A stretch of 64,000 nucleotides of DNA from Ifrita kowaldi (Eukaryota; Chordata; Aves; Passeriformes; Cinclosomatidae): contig VZRS01009608.1 of NCBI GenBank assembly GCA_013398055.1, forward strand, positions 1-64,000. Reading direction: 5' to 3'. Made by a program: the position numbers and the translations under genes. The stretch's first letter is position 1; every line of letters begins with the position of its first letter. Shown one piece after another: positions 12,773 to 25,291 of this stretch. The notes under the pieces were generated by a model, which saw only the letters and a list, made by a program, of their open reading frames with translations, had not been told where the DNA came from and did not search any database.

Positions 12773-15700
12773 TTTACTGCATATCCTAATAAAGTACCTA
12801 AAGTGTATAAACAGCCAAGGGATTTTAACTAGAATTCACAAGTCAGAAGGCTTTTTCTATGTAACAGTTTTGACAAAAAGACTTGACACTATCCCATACT
12901 TTGTTTTAGATGCCTATATTGTCCTTTCAGGATTTACAAAAGGACAAAAAGAGACTTGCATCCTGTCTTAAGCTTCCAAATCTGTGCACATCTCTAATAA
13001 TCTTATTTAATCAGATTTTCTTTATTTAGCTTTTAAAATTAAACTTTTACTACAATTGCATTAATCAGAGGTATCTATTTTCCTTTTGCAGCTAATCAAC
13101 AATTGGGTAAATCTGATGGAAATAGGTTTGTCTTACCATTTTTCTTTAGAAAATTATTTTGTAGACAAAGAAGCACGAAACTTCTGCCATGCCATGGGTC
13201 TCTTTTCTAGAAAATGGAAGAATGTCCTATTGAAGCTGCATAGAAATGATCCTATTATATGTGAACCGTTTAGAGCACAGTAGTTTCCTAACAATTAGAG
13301 CTTTATGTGTTTTGTTCACAGCTTATATAAAAATTCTCAATAGACTATTTGCCCTCGCCTTCTCCCACAGAAAGTTTGAAAAGACATCAGTAAAGATTCT
13401 TTATGGCATCTAATTTATTCTCTTGAAATTACCTGCAATTCCTTAGTAAAAGAGGCGTTTTCAAATGAATTATCTGTCTGCCAATTACGACCTCTCTCAT
13501 CATGTTCTGGCTCTGCAAGAGCACCAACATGACAACTTCTCCTAGCTAGGAAAAAAGGCAATATGTTTTTTTCTTATGGCAGTTTGATTTTGTTTCTAAA
13601 TTCACAAGTCAGCCTTTGTGAACTGTGTTCAGAACTCAGGTAGAAGCGCTTTGTTTTACAGTCCTCTGTAATACACCTTTGAAGACCACAGAAGCGTGGA
13701 AATAGGGAGATGGTGGTGATCTCTCTCCCATAAAGCAGCTAATTACATGATCATCTTGAACTCTCTGAAGTCAATTACTGTAATTACTGCGACTGTTGTG
13801 TTGTCATATTTCATTTGGAACAAAATTGTAGCATGAGAGAAAACTGCCAAATGTGGTGCTCCAGACTTTCCCCACTTTACAGAAATGGGTTTAAGGTGAA
13901 AGCTTCTGTCCGGCCCCTAAAGTGTCCGTGAGCTCGAGAGGCACAGTCCCTGGTGACAGTGACCCTGCTAACGGGAACCCCCCGTGGAATGCAGTGACAT
14001 TCAGCACAGGGAGAAGGAAGGCTCAGCTTCACTGTCCAAAGCCAGCTCCAGCAGTACAGGGAGTACAGCAGAGGAGGCAGCGCTGCCCAGCAGGCAGCCT
14101 GAGAGCCCGTTTCACTTCGCTGCTAAGCTCCACTGTAGTGAGAGGAAGCTTTTCACAGAATCACCTCACACATTCCCTTCCACAGCCTTCTGCCAGGGCC
14201 CTGTGCAAACAGGAGAAACTCAGCTATCACTGCAGGCAACCACTGATCCCCAACACAGGAAATCCCACCGGACAGAAGCTTTTCCGTCCTCAAGAGATTT
14301 CCAGGAGTTTGCTTAGCTTAGAACAAAGCTTGAATAAGAAAAACATTATGATACAAGGTTAAGCTCAGCTTCATCCTGATGGAACTATTTATCTGTCATA
14401 CAAAGATAGGTATATTCTCCAGGAACTGCTTTTTCTAACAGCACATACACAAGCTATTTCCTCTCTACACTGAGGATGTCCAAATAAATCTCTTACAGGC
14501 AAGTAATAGGAAATATTTCAGCTTCAGATGACTACACTCGACTGTTTCCCAACCTTCAGAAAAGCCAGTGAATGTCTAAAAGTATTAGCACTTTGAAAAG
14601 AACAAAGAGAGAGAAGTTTACAAAACACAGCGGTAACAACCTCTGCATTAGCCCTCTGTTCTAACTTCAAACACAAACTCTTCTAATAGTCAGTACCACA
14701 CAAAATGTGCCACGCTGTATTATGATTCTGAGTTTTGCTTCCTTGAAACAGGATACAGATGGTGATATAGGCAGCAATTTTTCCTTGCTTTAAGGTGCCA
14801 TAAATATTTAAGGCTCTCTCCTGTAACTGCCTACCTCAGGAAAGGCTGAGCAGATTCTCCAAGGAGCAATACTGAGACAGATAAACTGTGAGCCGTGCCG
14901 AGGGACCTGCGAGTTGCATTTTGATTTTAACACAGCTGTGGTCACTAGAAGTTTGCTGGAACGATGTACATAGGGCATGGCAAAAATTCTTTGAAAATCT
15001 GCTGCACAGAGCATCCTTTGTGCCCCATCAAGCCTTTTAAGCACTAGTCCTTATCCAAGACCAACATAACCTCCCAGGATAAGCGTGTCAAACCAGCACA
15101 GGCTATGCCAAGGCACAACTTGGATTTGACACCATTCACCTTCAGCATGTCAGACCTACTCCAGTCAATGTAAAGAGAAAGCAAGGCTAAAACCCTTCTT
15201 GTGTCACAGTTCACTTCTTAGTCCCCATCTTGATGTGCAGCAGGTGTGTCAGACAGGCACGACAAGGCAAGAGATGTCAGCAGGGCTTTGCTTGCAGATG
15301 GCATTGTCCGAGACTAACGAAGAATATTATTTTGTAAGGAATTATAGAGAAACCTCAAAAATGATAGGGTTTTTTTGTTCTGACTTCAAGCAATTCAGGA
15401 TTTCATGCTTAAAGTCTCAAAGATAACATAAAATATCGAGAAAAAAAATCAGAACAATTGCAAATTAACAAATTCTGTCTCTAATGTTAAATGAGGTAGG
15501 CAGCATTACCACTTTTCCTAAGAAAACTCAGGAACTTCATCTGGCTTTTTATACTACTTCCTGAAGACACTGGCAGTAGAAGGGCTACTTTTTTGGTGGT
15601 GTTTTTGTCCTTACCTATATCACCCTTTTGGGATTACCTCTGTCTTAGCTGCTAAAGGGAACATGTGAACAGATAAGGAAAATGCAGCACTTTTATACTG

Positions 15701-18700
15701 ATATGCATGATAAAATAAATAGTTTTCATTCCACAGAGTTAAATGTATTCCATGTTCTCACAATGCCTACTTAATAGTTTTGGGACTGTGTGTGTGTTTC
15801 CCTTAGAAGAGAAAAGCAGAATGCACTACACCATTTTTTTTCTCCTCCTGGATCTAATTATTCTCTAATTTAAATGCAAAGGCCAATCCAGGTTGCTCCT
15901 GAGACACTGTGAGACTCTATTAGGATCTTTTACATTAAGACTTTTTATGATAACGATTAAATGATAAAGAGCATCTGGAGTCTAACACAATATTAACACT
16001 ATTTCTTAAAGGTGCAACCCTATTTTTTCCCAATTTAACACTCACCTTGGCTGCACTTACACAGCCTAGCTTAAGGGAAGAGGATCTTTTCTTCCAAGGA
16101 GCCTCTATCAGTTATGACAATATCAGAAAAGCCAAGTAAGGGGACAACACCAACTTTAACATCTGTTAGACAAAAAGTTCTGCATCTTCAGGCTCAGTTG
16201 AGTTAATTCCCTGCTGTTCCAGTATCTTCTACACAGAAATCACCTGCTATTTTGCTTATGTAATTTGAAAACCAGTATCATTAAAATCTTGAGACAGCCC
16301 CAAAGAGAACTTCCCAGCACGTGTGCTGGAACACAGCTTTTCATTGCAGCCCTTCCTAAAACCTCCACGCCAAGCAGGGAGGCACTGATGAGAATTGTGC
16401 CCATTCGTAAAATGAACACAGCAGAGCATCCTCTGTGGGAGCCTTTCAGCTGTCCTGAGGAAAGCTGAACATATCCACGGCCTCAGAAATCAGGGAGTCA
16501 GGTAGAACAGAGGAAAGGTGAGGTTCTGTTTTCATTAATCAGATTCCCCAGAGTCTGAGACCTTAAGGAACACACTTTGCTGTTGGCTCTCAGTTTGGGC
16601 GTTCACTCTACTGTACCCTGTTACAATTCAATGGAAATAGATTATGCTGCATTAAGAACAATCTCTATTTTTTATTTATCAGTAGGAAAAACCCCAGAAT
16701 TATGATAAGGTTATGATCTCCTTCTGCACACAAGTAGCTTACAGATAAAGAAACAAAAACATTCAAAGGAGGCAATGAAAGACAAAACCCAGGATTTTCA
16801 CCTGCAGTGCTTTAAGTCCCAAAGGTGTATGGATTTATCCACAATTTACTTCTTCATATAATTCTCTCATATATTTCATGCCACTGCACAGGTATCTATC
16901 TATGTACCTACTCAATTAACAGAGGCAAGCACTTAGAAGATTAGATACTGAAAGATCCAACTTCAAAAAGAGCTTGAAAAGCACAGTTTTTACTCTAGAT
17001 AGTTGAAAAGGGCTAACTCCATTCCTTACTCTTTTTTCAAGTATAGTACAAACTTTTTGTTTCTCTTTTTGATGAAATATTAAACATATATGTGAAGGAA
17101 AGTATCGGGAATACGAAAACGCTTTAAGAATTTTTTCTAATCATTAGATTATACAACTTTAATAATTTTGTTACACTACCACACTATCACAACTGCACCA
17201 TATCTGTAAAGAAAGCAGCAGGCCGAATGAACAACAAAGCCACCTTGCATTTTCCCACGCTGAGCTGCTATGGTTCATCTGTGCCTTTTTGCTTTACCAA
17301 TAAACCAGCAATCTACACATCTATACCCTACCTGTCATATCAACATAAACTTATCACAAACAGACCTGTTCCACTGATTACTGAGTACAGCGTCCATACA
17401 GGAAAGCAAAGTGTTTTCCTGCATCCCTGCAGCTCTGAGATGAGCTCCATAGCCCACAGGCTGCATTACAAGGAGAAAGACACTTTCCAATCTGAGATAG
17501 AGCTTCAATCTATAATTAATGTACACATAAATGCCTCATTATTTCTGCACAGACTTGCAGAAGACATTTTAACTGCACATTTTTAACCAAGTAGGGCCTA
17601 TTTGTCTGCAAACCGAAGCACAACAGCAAGAAACTTCTGTCCTCAGTGTTCTGGAGCTGAAAATGCTCACTGAGGCCACCCCTAACACAGGAACCAAGCT
17701 GAGTGCTTTCTGCCATGAGTCTCTTGTCTCATGGTGCATCTTCCAATTCTCTTCATGTAAAGCTAATTCACATGGTCTCAGGTTCATGCTCCGTATTTGC
17801 ACCTCTTGTGTTCAGTGAGTGAAACCAAAAATACCCATTTTGGTTATTTTTCTAATGCTTTGTGAGGCTGTTCATACACTTCCCAAGAAATTACACATAA
17901 CTGGGGAGGAGCAAGACCAGTAATCTCTTAGGAATACTTTCAGAGGGAAGGAGCTATCACGTGAAACCAAAGACTACAAAAGATTGCTAAAATAAAATGT
18001 AAAATTTTGGCATCATTTCACTTAAATCAGCAGAATAAATTTTATTGGTTTATAGGTCTAAATTATTTACTCGGTTTAGAGTATTTCCAGAGTCCAAGAT
18101 AGTGACAGGAAAGAAAAAAACCCTAAGCATTCTGACAATATCTGACCATCATTTAGATGCAATCATCCTCTAGAGAAATTAATGTAACCTCAAGAAAAAC
18201 AAGAGTGTTCAAATTTATGTTACAGGTATTCTTTAGTTTCCAAAGTCAGAGCAGACCATTAAATGCAACTCTATAAAACCAATATCCAAAGTTGCATTGC
18301 TTCTTAAAGAACGAGAATGGAATTTTGCTCTGGAAAAGAAAAACCCACCTTTTTTGTACCTTCCAATTTTCCATTCCACAAGATGTCAAAATGAATATAA
18401 GAATCTTTCAGAAACCAGTTTTAACATACAACTAAATTGAAGCCTCAGGGTTAGAAGCAGGCCAAGGACCAGCATTATTAGTTTTATTTTTGGTTAAATC
18501 ACTTTTTTGATAGGATTTCCTAACACTGAAAATTCGGATTCTTAGATGTGTTTTATATGTGACTTGTCTGTTCACCATGATATTTACATAAACCTCTTTT
18601 TATGTTTATATTTAGAGGGAAGACACTAGAATAAGCAATCAATCTATGATTTATATTGTACTGTGGGAAGAATGACCAGGCTTTATAAAGATAATAAGGG

Positions 18701-19895
18701 ATATATTGATAACAATTGCCCATTGTTCTCAATGCGTCCATTGTAATCTAGGTGATTAAGGATTTACTATTCCATTGCCACCTACAGTTATAGGCAGCCT
18801 GCTTCCCTGCATTGTCCAGGAGTTGGTTGATACCCTTTGACAGCATTCCTACCCTTGGGATTGATGAAATATCTGAAACAGGCAAAACAGATCTAGTTAA
18901 TTTAACCAAGTGTTTCCTGAGTTTGTATTTATTTTCACACTTGTAGGACTGCGCAGTTTCATGAAACAGAACAAACCTATGTTTGTATGAGTTTGGTTCA
19001 GGATTTTTGAGTGGAGGAAAACTGAAGAAGTCAGAATGCCAGCTCTGTCATTCAGGATCCAAAATTGCCAGTGCAAAGCATCTGAAATTCTTTGTATCGT
19101 ATGGTGATATTCTCAGGCAGAAAATCTCAGAGAATTTTAGATATTCTTTTACTTGAAACGCTCGTTATTTTAAACATTATCTTTTTCAACAGTTTGTTCT
19201 TTCCTGCCTACAATACACTGCAAGGTCATCTAATTTAGGAATCAATTGTCCATGTCCTTGAAAAATTTTAAGGAGCTTTTTTGTGTCTCCACTTTAACCC
19301 TGTCTGCTTAGGGAAGAACCCCAAAACCTAGAGAACCACTTCGCAAAGGAAAGAAAAGCCAAAACAATGAGAAGTACAGTAAAAGGTAGAGGCTCTGGCA
19401 GGGGACTCTCAGAGTCTGGTGCATCCTTCAGGCAGTCAAGGGAAATCTGCATTCCAGTGACCCGTGTTTGGCTGGGGACAGCCAGGCGCAACGATGACTT
19501 TCTCTGCCAATCAAGGTGAGAGGCAGTTCAAAGAGAAATCTTTTCCCAGTTGCACACCATTAGGAGTAGGGCCAGTGATAGGCTTAATCTTTCCAACACA
19601 CAAGGCATTCTCCAGGTTTTGTCATTTCTGAGACTTTCCCATCCACAAGTGGCACATGGACTGAGTTCTAGGCTGGAAAGGGGCCAGATCTAGACTACAT
19701 TAAGGGGCTAAATCTAAGCCTATGTTTAAGAAGTGATTATACTCTATTGAAGGTAGAGACAAATGTATTTCTTTGGGTTTTTTAGCAAGTTACTAGTTGA
19801 TTTCACAGGATCAGACCTCAGAATTTCAAGACAATCCCTCTCTAGTTTTCCTGTCTCCCTGTCCCTTCACAGCCTGCAACCTTCTGGGAAAACGA
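12773..19895. other. Unique noncoding DNA
   Basis: About 7 kb with no recognised gene, RNA or transposon. The 13922-14362 stretch is more GC-rich and open in two frames (146 and 110 codons), but neither frame shows a domain and both overlap each other. A short TG run lies at 15788-15796. Nothing else stands out. Confidence 0.55.
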
Positions 19896-20309
19896 TCACA
19901 GAATCACAGATCCATGTAGGTTAGAAAAGCCCTCTGAGATCGTGAGCACAAACCCACGTCTCTAAGTGCCACATCTACACCTCTTTTAAAACCCTGCAGG
20001 GATGATGACTCCACCAATTCTCTGGGCAGCCTGTGCCAGGGCTCGATAACCTGTTCAGGGAATAAATATTTCCTAATAGCCAGTCTAAACCTCCCCTGGC
20101 AAATCTTGAGGCCATTTCCTCTTGTCCTATCACTCGCTACTTGGTACAAGAGTCAGACCTACACCTCGCCTACCACCTCCTGTCTGGGCAGTTTGGAGAG
20201 CGATAAGGGCTCCACCAGCATCCTTTTCTCCAGGCTGAGGAACCCCAGCCTGCTCAGCCACTCCTCACTCCCTGTGCTCCAGACCCTTCACCAGCAGCAT
20301 TGCTCTTAG
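19896..20309 (-). mobile_element. CR1 LINE, 5'-truncated, antisense
   Basis: The left edge carries the CR1 terminal octamer theme in antisense (ATCACAGAATCACAG). The plus strand then contains diagnostic text such as GGCAGCCTGTGCCAGGG and CCATTTCCTCTTGTCCTATC. Read on the minus strand, 19904-20149 still encodes the end of the CR1 ORF2 protein, including DRTRGNGLKICQGRFRLAIR and WHRLPRELV. This resembles the familiar RTRGNGFKL...RFRLD...W(N/H)RLPREV pattern at the C-terminus of avian CR1 reverse transcriptase proteins. Only the final ~400 bp survives, as is usual for CR1. It is a dead copy with no endonuclease or catalytic RT region. Confidence 0.93.
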
Positions 20310-20337
20310 GTAACAACAAACTCTGAAACAAGATACA

Positions 20338-20465
20338 TAGTTATTAAGACCAAAAGGGATCATTAGACCATTTTACCCTGACCTTTCATAAGCCATGTCA
20401 AATATTTTTCACCAGTTGCTCGTGCACTGGAGCTTAATAATTTGGTTTTGATTACAACAGGCCAT
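20338..20465 (-). mobile_element. Ancient sauropsid CR1-type relic
   Basis: The plus strand reads AAGACCAAAAGGGATCATTAG, then CTGACCTTTCATAAGCCATG, then TTTTTCACCAGTTGC. This follows the order of a repeat common in turtle, crocodile and bird genomes (GGCCAGAAGGGACCATTA, CTGACCTCCTGTATAAC, AATTTCACC...). I infer an old CR1-family 3' end in antisense. It lies just right of the younger CR1 at 19896-20309, which may have landed next to or inside it. Identification is from remembered consensus, not a search. Confidence 0.55.
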
Positions 20466-20619
20466 CTAGTAGATGTGCACATGGGAAAAACTGACCAGCT
20501 CTATTAAGGGATAGCAGTGCCTGAACAGTTAGTAAGCCTTGTTGTTACAGTTATGATTTATTTCTAGTCAGAGTCGTGCCAGTTTTAATGACAACTCCAG
20601 TTTCCATGGCTCTGTGATG

Positions 20620-20685
20620 CAGTAACTGTAAGTAGAGGTTTCCAAAGCAAAAATTCATTTAGGAGCACAAAGTAAATGCTACTGC
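20620..20685 (+). repeat. Left arm of perfect 66-bp inverted repeat
   Basis: Begins CAGTAACTGTAAGTAG and ends TAAATGCTACTGC. Compared base by base, its reverse complement equals 22193-22258 at all 66 positions. Similarity stops abruptly at both ends. The flanks show no target-site duplication (8 bp to the left: CTGTGATG; 8 bp to the right of the partner arm: GTAACCTA). Confidence 0.97.
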
Positions 20686-22192
20686 CATAGAATTGAACAT
20701 CTTTTGGCGTGTGGTTGAACGTGCCAGTGGGATGGAGGAGCTTTGGGCAGCGGCAGTACAACTCCTGGCATTTTCATTTCTTACTACATGGGATGACACC
20801 CGTGTATGGCAAATGCCTAACGATTCCTCTAAGAAAACAAGCTGAACCTCTATGCATAGCCCTTACACACAAAGCATGGCTTCTGCTTGTGGATGCCATC
20901 AGTCTGATACAGATTTAAGTAATTTATGCTGTGGTACATTTCCAAAGTTGCTGGAGACCACTTCATTAAACAGACCCATTCCCATTGCCCTACAGTCCTG
21001 TCAGAACTACTCTACCCTTTAATGATACTACAGCAAACCGTGCTGTTGCTTGGTCCTGCCTTTATTAGACCCTAAAATACAAGACCATTTTGGGTATTGA
21101 GAAACCTTTGTTCTTTGTATGTTGTTTATTCAATTTTAAAATAAATGAAAACTACCTTAGAGTAGTGTGATGCACTCCTTTATTTTTTGGTTGGGCAGTT
21201 ATTTTCACAGCTAAGACTTTCGTTTCACATTAGCAGGCAGAGAACAGCCCTCATGCATTCAGTGCTCTGCAAAATCTGGTAACAATTTATTTTAAGCATG
21301 GTCAGGCAAAGTCCAAAACCAGAGATTGCTGCACATTTTTTAGTATGAGGATGTATCACTTGTGTGTGCATCTGTCCATGCCAAGGGTAGGAAAAAAGGG
21401 TTAACAAGTAGCAATCGTGTAAAGGAAGCCCTTGCACTTAATATGCTCCATAAAGACCACGCACAGGGCTTTAGGTGAAGGAAGGTTCCACAGATAAGAG
21501 CTTAATACCCAACGACCTAAAAACTTTGTCAGCAGGTCTAAAATGAAAAACAAAAATTAAAAACCCAACACCAAGTTCACAAACTTCTTTTCTTCAGTGA
21601 AACTAACAGATGGTTCATCCCGTGGCATAGCAGCTATTTACCTTTCCTTTATGGAAACGGTGGCTGACGAGTTCTCCCACAGCTGAACAGCTGCTTCTCA
21701 ACTGCCTCCAACCCACAAGTTAGACTGGCACTGGGGACTAATGAACAAAGATGTGATCAAAGACCTGTCGTTACAGCCACAGAGCTTTCCTACAGACATC
21801 TGAAGGGTTTACTCCAGGTACCAAAAAAAAGGACTGCTAACACAAGCACTTGTCCTCTCCAAGCTGAACAGTCACCACCACTGTGGAGTGGAAGATTGAG
21901 GAGGATAGCAGAGGACCTTCCTGGAAGGCCTAGGGAACAGCAAAACCTGAGAGGAAGAAATCTAGTCAGAAAGGGAAAATATTTGTTTGACACAGGGAGT
22001 AGAAGAAGAATCATCGAAGCTGCTTGAACCAGTTTCTCAGTGTTAACAAACTATACTGAGGAAACAAAGATTTATGGATATCATGGACATCCAAAGAAAA
22101 TAAGGTTCGATCGGACATTCAGAGGTCCTGCAAGCACACCACTTTTCCCTGACATTTTCTTTTCCTTTAGGACTTGTACTGACAGAGAATTA
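20686..22192. other. 1507-bp spacer between the inverted-repeat arms
   Basis: Unique sequence of ordinary composition. No transposase-like frame, tRNA-derived head or CR1 text was found; open frames are 75 codons or fewer. The spacer does not continue the inverted homology at either end. If transcribed, the arms could pair into a long stem with this segment as the loop. It could equally be a segment prone to inversion by recombination between the arms. Confidence 0.6.
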
Positions 22193-22258
22193 GCAGTAGC
22201 ATTTACTTTGTGCTCCTAAATGAATTTTTGCTTTGGAAACCTCTACTTACAGTTACTG
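22193..22258 (-). repeat. Right arm of perfect 66-bp inverted repeat
   Basis: Exact reverse complement of 20620-20685, beginning GCAGTAGCATTTAC and ending CAGTTACTG. The outer ends are CAG...CTG-like, as in some hAT elements, but the expected 8-bp target duplication is absent. Confidence 0.97.
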
Positions 22259-25228
22259 GTAACCTATTTCATTGCTTCTTTATCCTTAAAATTAGGGGGC
22301 TTTCGCCAACCTCTGGGCTGACCCTTTCTTGCAAAAATTTACTACTTTGCCATGTAAGTACAGCACAGACTATTCCTTTCTCTTTCCAGTACCTTGTTAT
22401 CTATTTGAACACTGTTCTTATGTACTCTTCACACTTAATAGTTCAAAATAAAAGCAGTCCTCGCTTTCTCAAACAAGCTCCCATAAAGTCAACTCAGCAT
22501 TCTGCTACAGCATGTGTGGTCCAGTGAATAAATAAATAATAAAGACATTTGCCCAGCCATGTCTCCTGGTGACTCTGCACAGATGTGCTGCCCTCATGCA
22601 CACTCTGGAGGATGATGTTTTACCGTGGTATCAGGCGTGTAACTCAGAATTATTGATACCAAACAAGGTACTAAAGCCACCAGGTGCTAAAGGTACCTGG
22701 AGATGTCTGTGACACCAACGTGTGCCCTTCACATCTTGGCTCTGCTCTGCCCCTTTGCCTGAACATGGACAACAAAACAGAAAGGTCTTTTCTGCTCACC
22801 CACAGCAGGGGCTACAAGCAAACCACGCTCCTCCTTGCCCTGCTCTTCCCACCGTCCGCTACCCCAGGGCAGGAGCACATCCCTGCAGCTCCAGGGGAGT
22901 GAGGGCACAGGGCTGGCACACACGGGAGCCAGGCAGAAGCTGTGCTTCCTGGCAGGTGGCTGTACTGAGGTAGCATCAAAATCATGAATTATTCAAACGC
23001 TTTGTCCATTAGTACCTATCATCACCTCGTTTTCTTCTCTTTAACAGCAAGAATTTCAAACCACCCATTACTTAAAATATTCCCAGAGCTTACAGAATTA
23101 CTAAAAATGTCTCTGATGGAATGCCTCTACTACTAGATTATTCATTCTCCAGTTTTGAAAAAATATTCAAAAAGAACCCTTATGACCAAAGTCAAAACTT
23201 TTTTTCTTTTCATACTTTACATCTAAAGCTTTCATTAAAAATAACATTTGTTTTCTGCTTCTCATGTTTATTTGCTCTTTTGCTTAAGATTTTATTTCCA
23301 TTTTGCCCGCTATCAAGATGGACTTTAAAATGTGGTCTGAGGCAAAATTTAATATGCACAATAAAATTTATGGTGTACCCGAACAAAAAGTCACTGCACC
23401 AAAAATGGTCCAGTCCAGCAGTTTTCTAAATGATGTAGGAGAAAAATAATGGGGCAGAGTAGCAGAAGCCTGACCCTATTCCCATAAGACTGTAAGATTT
23501 ATCACCTACATAAGCAGAATGCTACAGAAAAGAGATCTATTGACCACAGCAATAACTCACAGCCCAGTAAAGCCAGCTGAGATGCTAGTCTGGTATTTGC
23601 TGATAGTACCTTTATTATGTGGCACTCAGGTTTTTTTTAAATAGCTCTGCTCAACAAGTTACTGTTTTTAATATTATGTACCACCTACTCTTTTTTAGAG
23701 TAGCCACTTATTTACAGCAGTGTTATTCAGGAGAGGGGGGAGCTGCAGGGAAGGATTTATAGGAGTGGGGATTTACTGTTTGAATTAAAAACCGTGCTGT
23801 CGCAATTGTGGATTTCAGGAGAGGGGGAGCTACAGGCACATGCTATCCTGGTAAAACAGAAATATTACTCAGACAGAAATATGTTTGCATAATACCTTGT
23901 ATTTGAATAGAATATTTACTGGGGAAATGAAGAAAAAAAAAAAGGCAGAAAACTGCTATCACTTGCAGTGCGTGGATTGAATTTTTTGCTGTTTTGTGTA
24001 GATGTAGGGAAACACTCAGCTAGCTTTGTTTAGCAGAGCATTTCTTCAAGGGCTTACAGAGCAAGGATCCAAGGTCCTTAAGCCATCCTCCAACGCTGGA
24101 AGATGACACGGAGGGCACTGCCACAAGAGGAGTTTGTGTCAGAGCCCTGAGGGCAGCGCTTTGGGGACTCCTGCTGCTGGGGCAGCTCCGAGTGCTGTGA
24201 CAAGAGCTGTGAGAGGCTGGCACGGGCCACATTTAACTCAGGCCATCCGTCCTTGACTGCCGCCTGAGCTCCACCTGTGCCTGCCACTGGGGACCCCCCA
24301 AGGGCTTGGCACCCTACCTCATCCCTAGGATGATCCCAGAGAAAGGTGATTTTCTTGCCTCAGCCTTTACCTCCCGTGTAGCTATTTTAGCCTGGTGAGA
24401 GAGTCTAAAACATACACGATGGACTGAAGAAACTGCCCTACTCTCTATTCCCTTCTCCATCTTCAGACATGTTCCTGTATTCTCTCAGGATTTAAAAGGA
24501 AGTGTAAAACTTTCTGGAAGTCCTAAGCAATCACAAGTTGTAAATGAAACATCTGTTTATGTTTCTTAAAAAGTTATTTCAGTTATTTGTGATGGAGACT
24601 GGTGCAAGTACCAAATACTACAGAATCCTAACTGAGAGAGCAGCAGCTTTATCCAAAAGGATTCTTAGAGCTAGCTGCATGAAAATATGCTGTCAACAAA
24701 GCACACCTGAGGACATACTCTAAACAAGGGCAAAGAAAGTGACAGAAGTGTCAGCAGTTGGGTGGAAGCTGAGTCCCGGATCCATTCCACAGCTCATGTT
24801 CTGGTCTGAAATTATTTTGCCTTTCTACACAAAGCTCCACTTTCACCGCTCCTTTGAAACAAAGAAAATCACAGCGACAGGATGAAATAAGGAAAGCTCC
24901 TCTCTGACTAGCAAAGGTAGACTACTTTCTAAATTAGGAACAAAACCATTTTCATTTCTAGCGTGCCCTGGTTGCACACATTTTGATTTCCTCCCAAATG
25001 TTCTGTACAGTTATCTTTATCATACACCAGTAATCCTCGTCAAGAAACAAACCCCGGGCTCTATTCTCTGCAACTCTGAAGATCCACTTGACAACACAAG
25101 TCATGTGTGTGAAAAGATCGATGCTCACACTAAAGGGTGATGTGCAGCTGAGTAATGGCCCCGTTTTACTTTGGCCTATAACAAGGTTTGAGACCAAAAT
25201 TCCGTTCAGCGTAGAGGTTCATATTTCA
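22259..25228. other. Unique noncoding DNA
   Basis: No gene recognised. A diverged direct repeat of about 23 bp, containing TTCAGGAGAGGGGG, occurs at 23726-23749 and 23814-23836. GC-richer patches lie at 22700-22970 and 24060-24330. Open frames there overlap on both strands and look like composition effects. Confidence 0.55.
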
Positions 25229-25291
25229 CACCAAAAAAAAACCAAACCAAAAGGAAAAAAAGAACCCAAACAAAACCCCACAAACCAGCAA
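25229..25291 (+). repeat. A/C-rich low-complexity tract
   Basis: A runs interrupted by CCAAACC, GAACCC and ACCCC words. Same style as the larger tract at 27476-27725. Confidence 0.75.

Noticed and set aside
13922..14362. A coding exon or CpG-island promoter
   Set aside because: Two overlapping frames without domains, and CpG is not dense enough to suggest an island.
19904..20149. An 81-residue minus-strand protein gene
   Set aside because: It is the residual C-terminus of a CR1 ORF2 product in a truncated retrotransposon.
20620..22258. A classical DNA transposon with 66-bp terminal repeats
   Set aside because: No target-site duplication of any usual length at the outer ends and no transposase-like frame inside. 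Kept as an unexplained inverted repeat.
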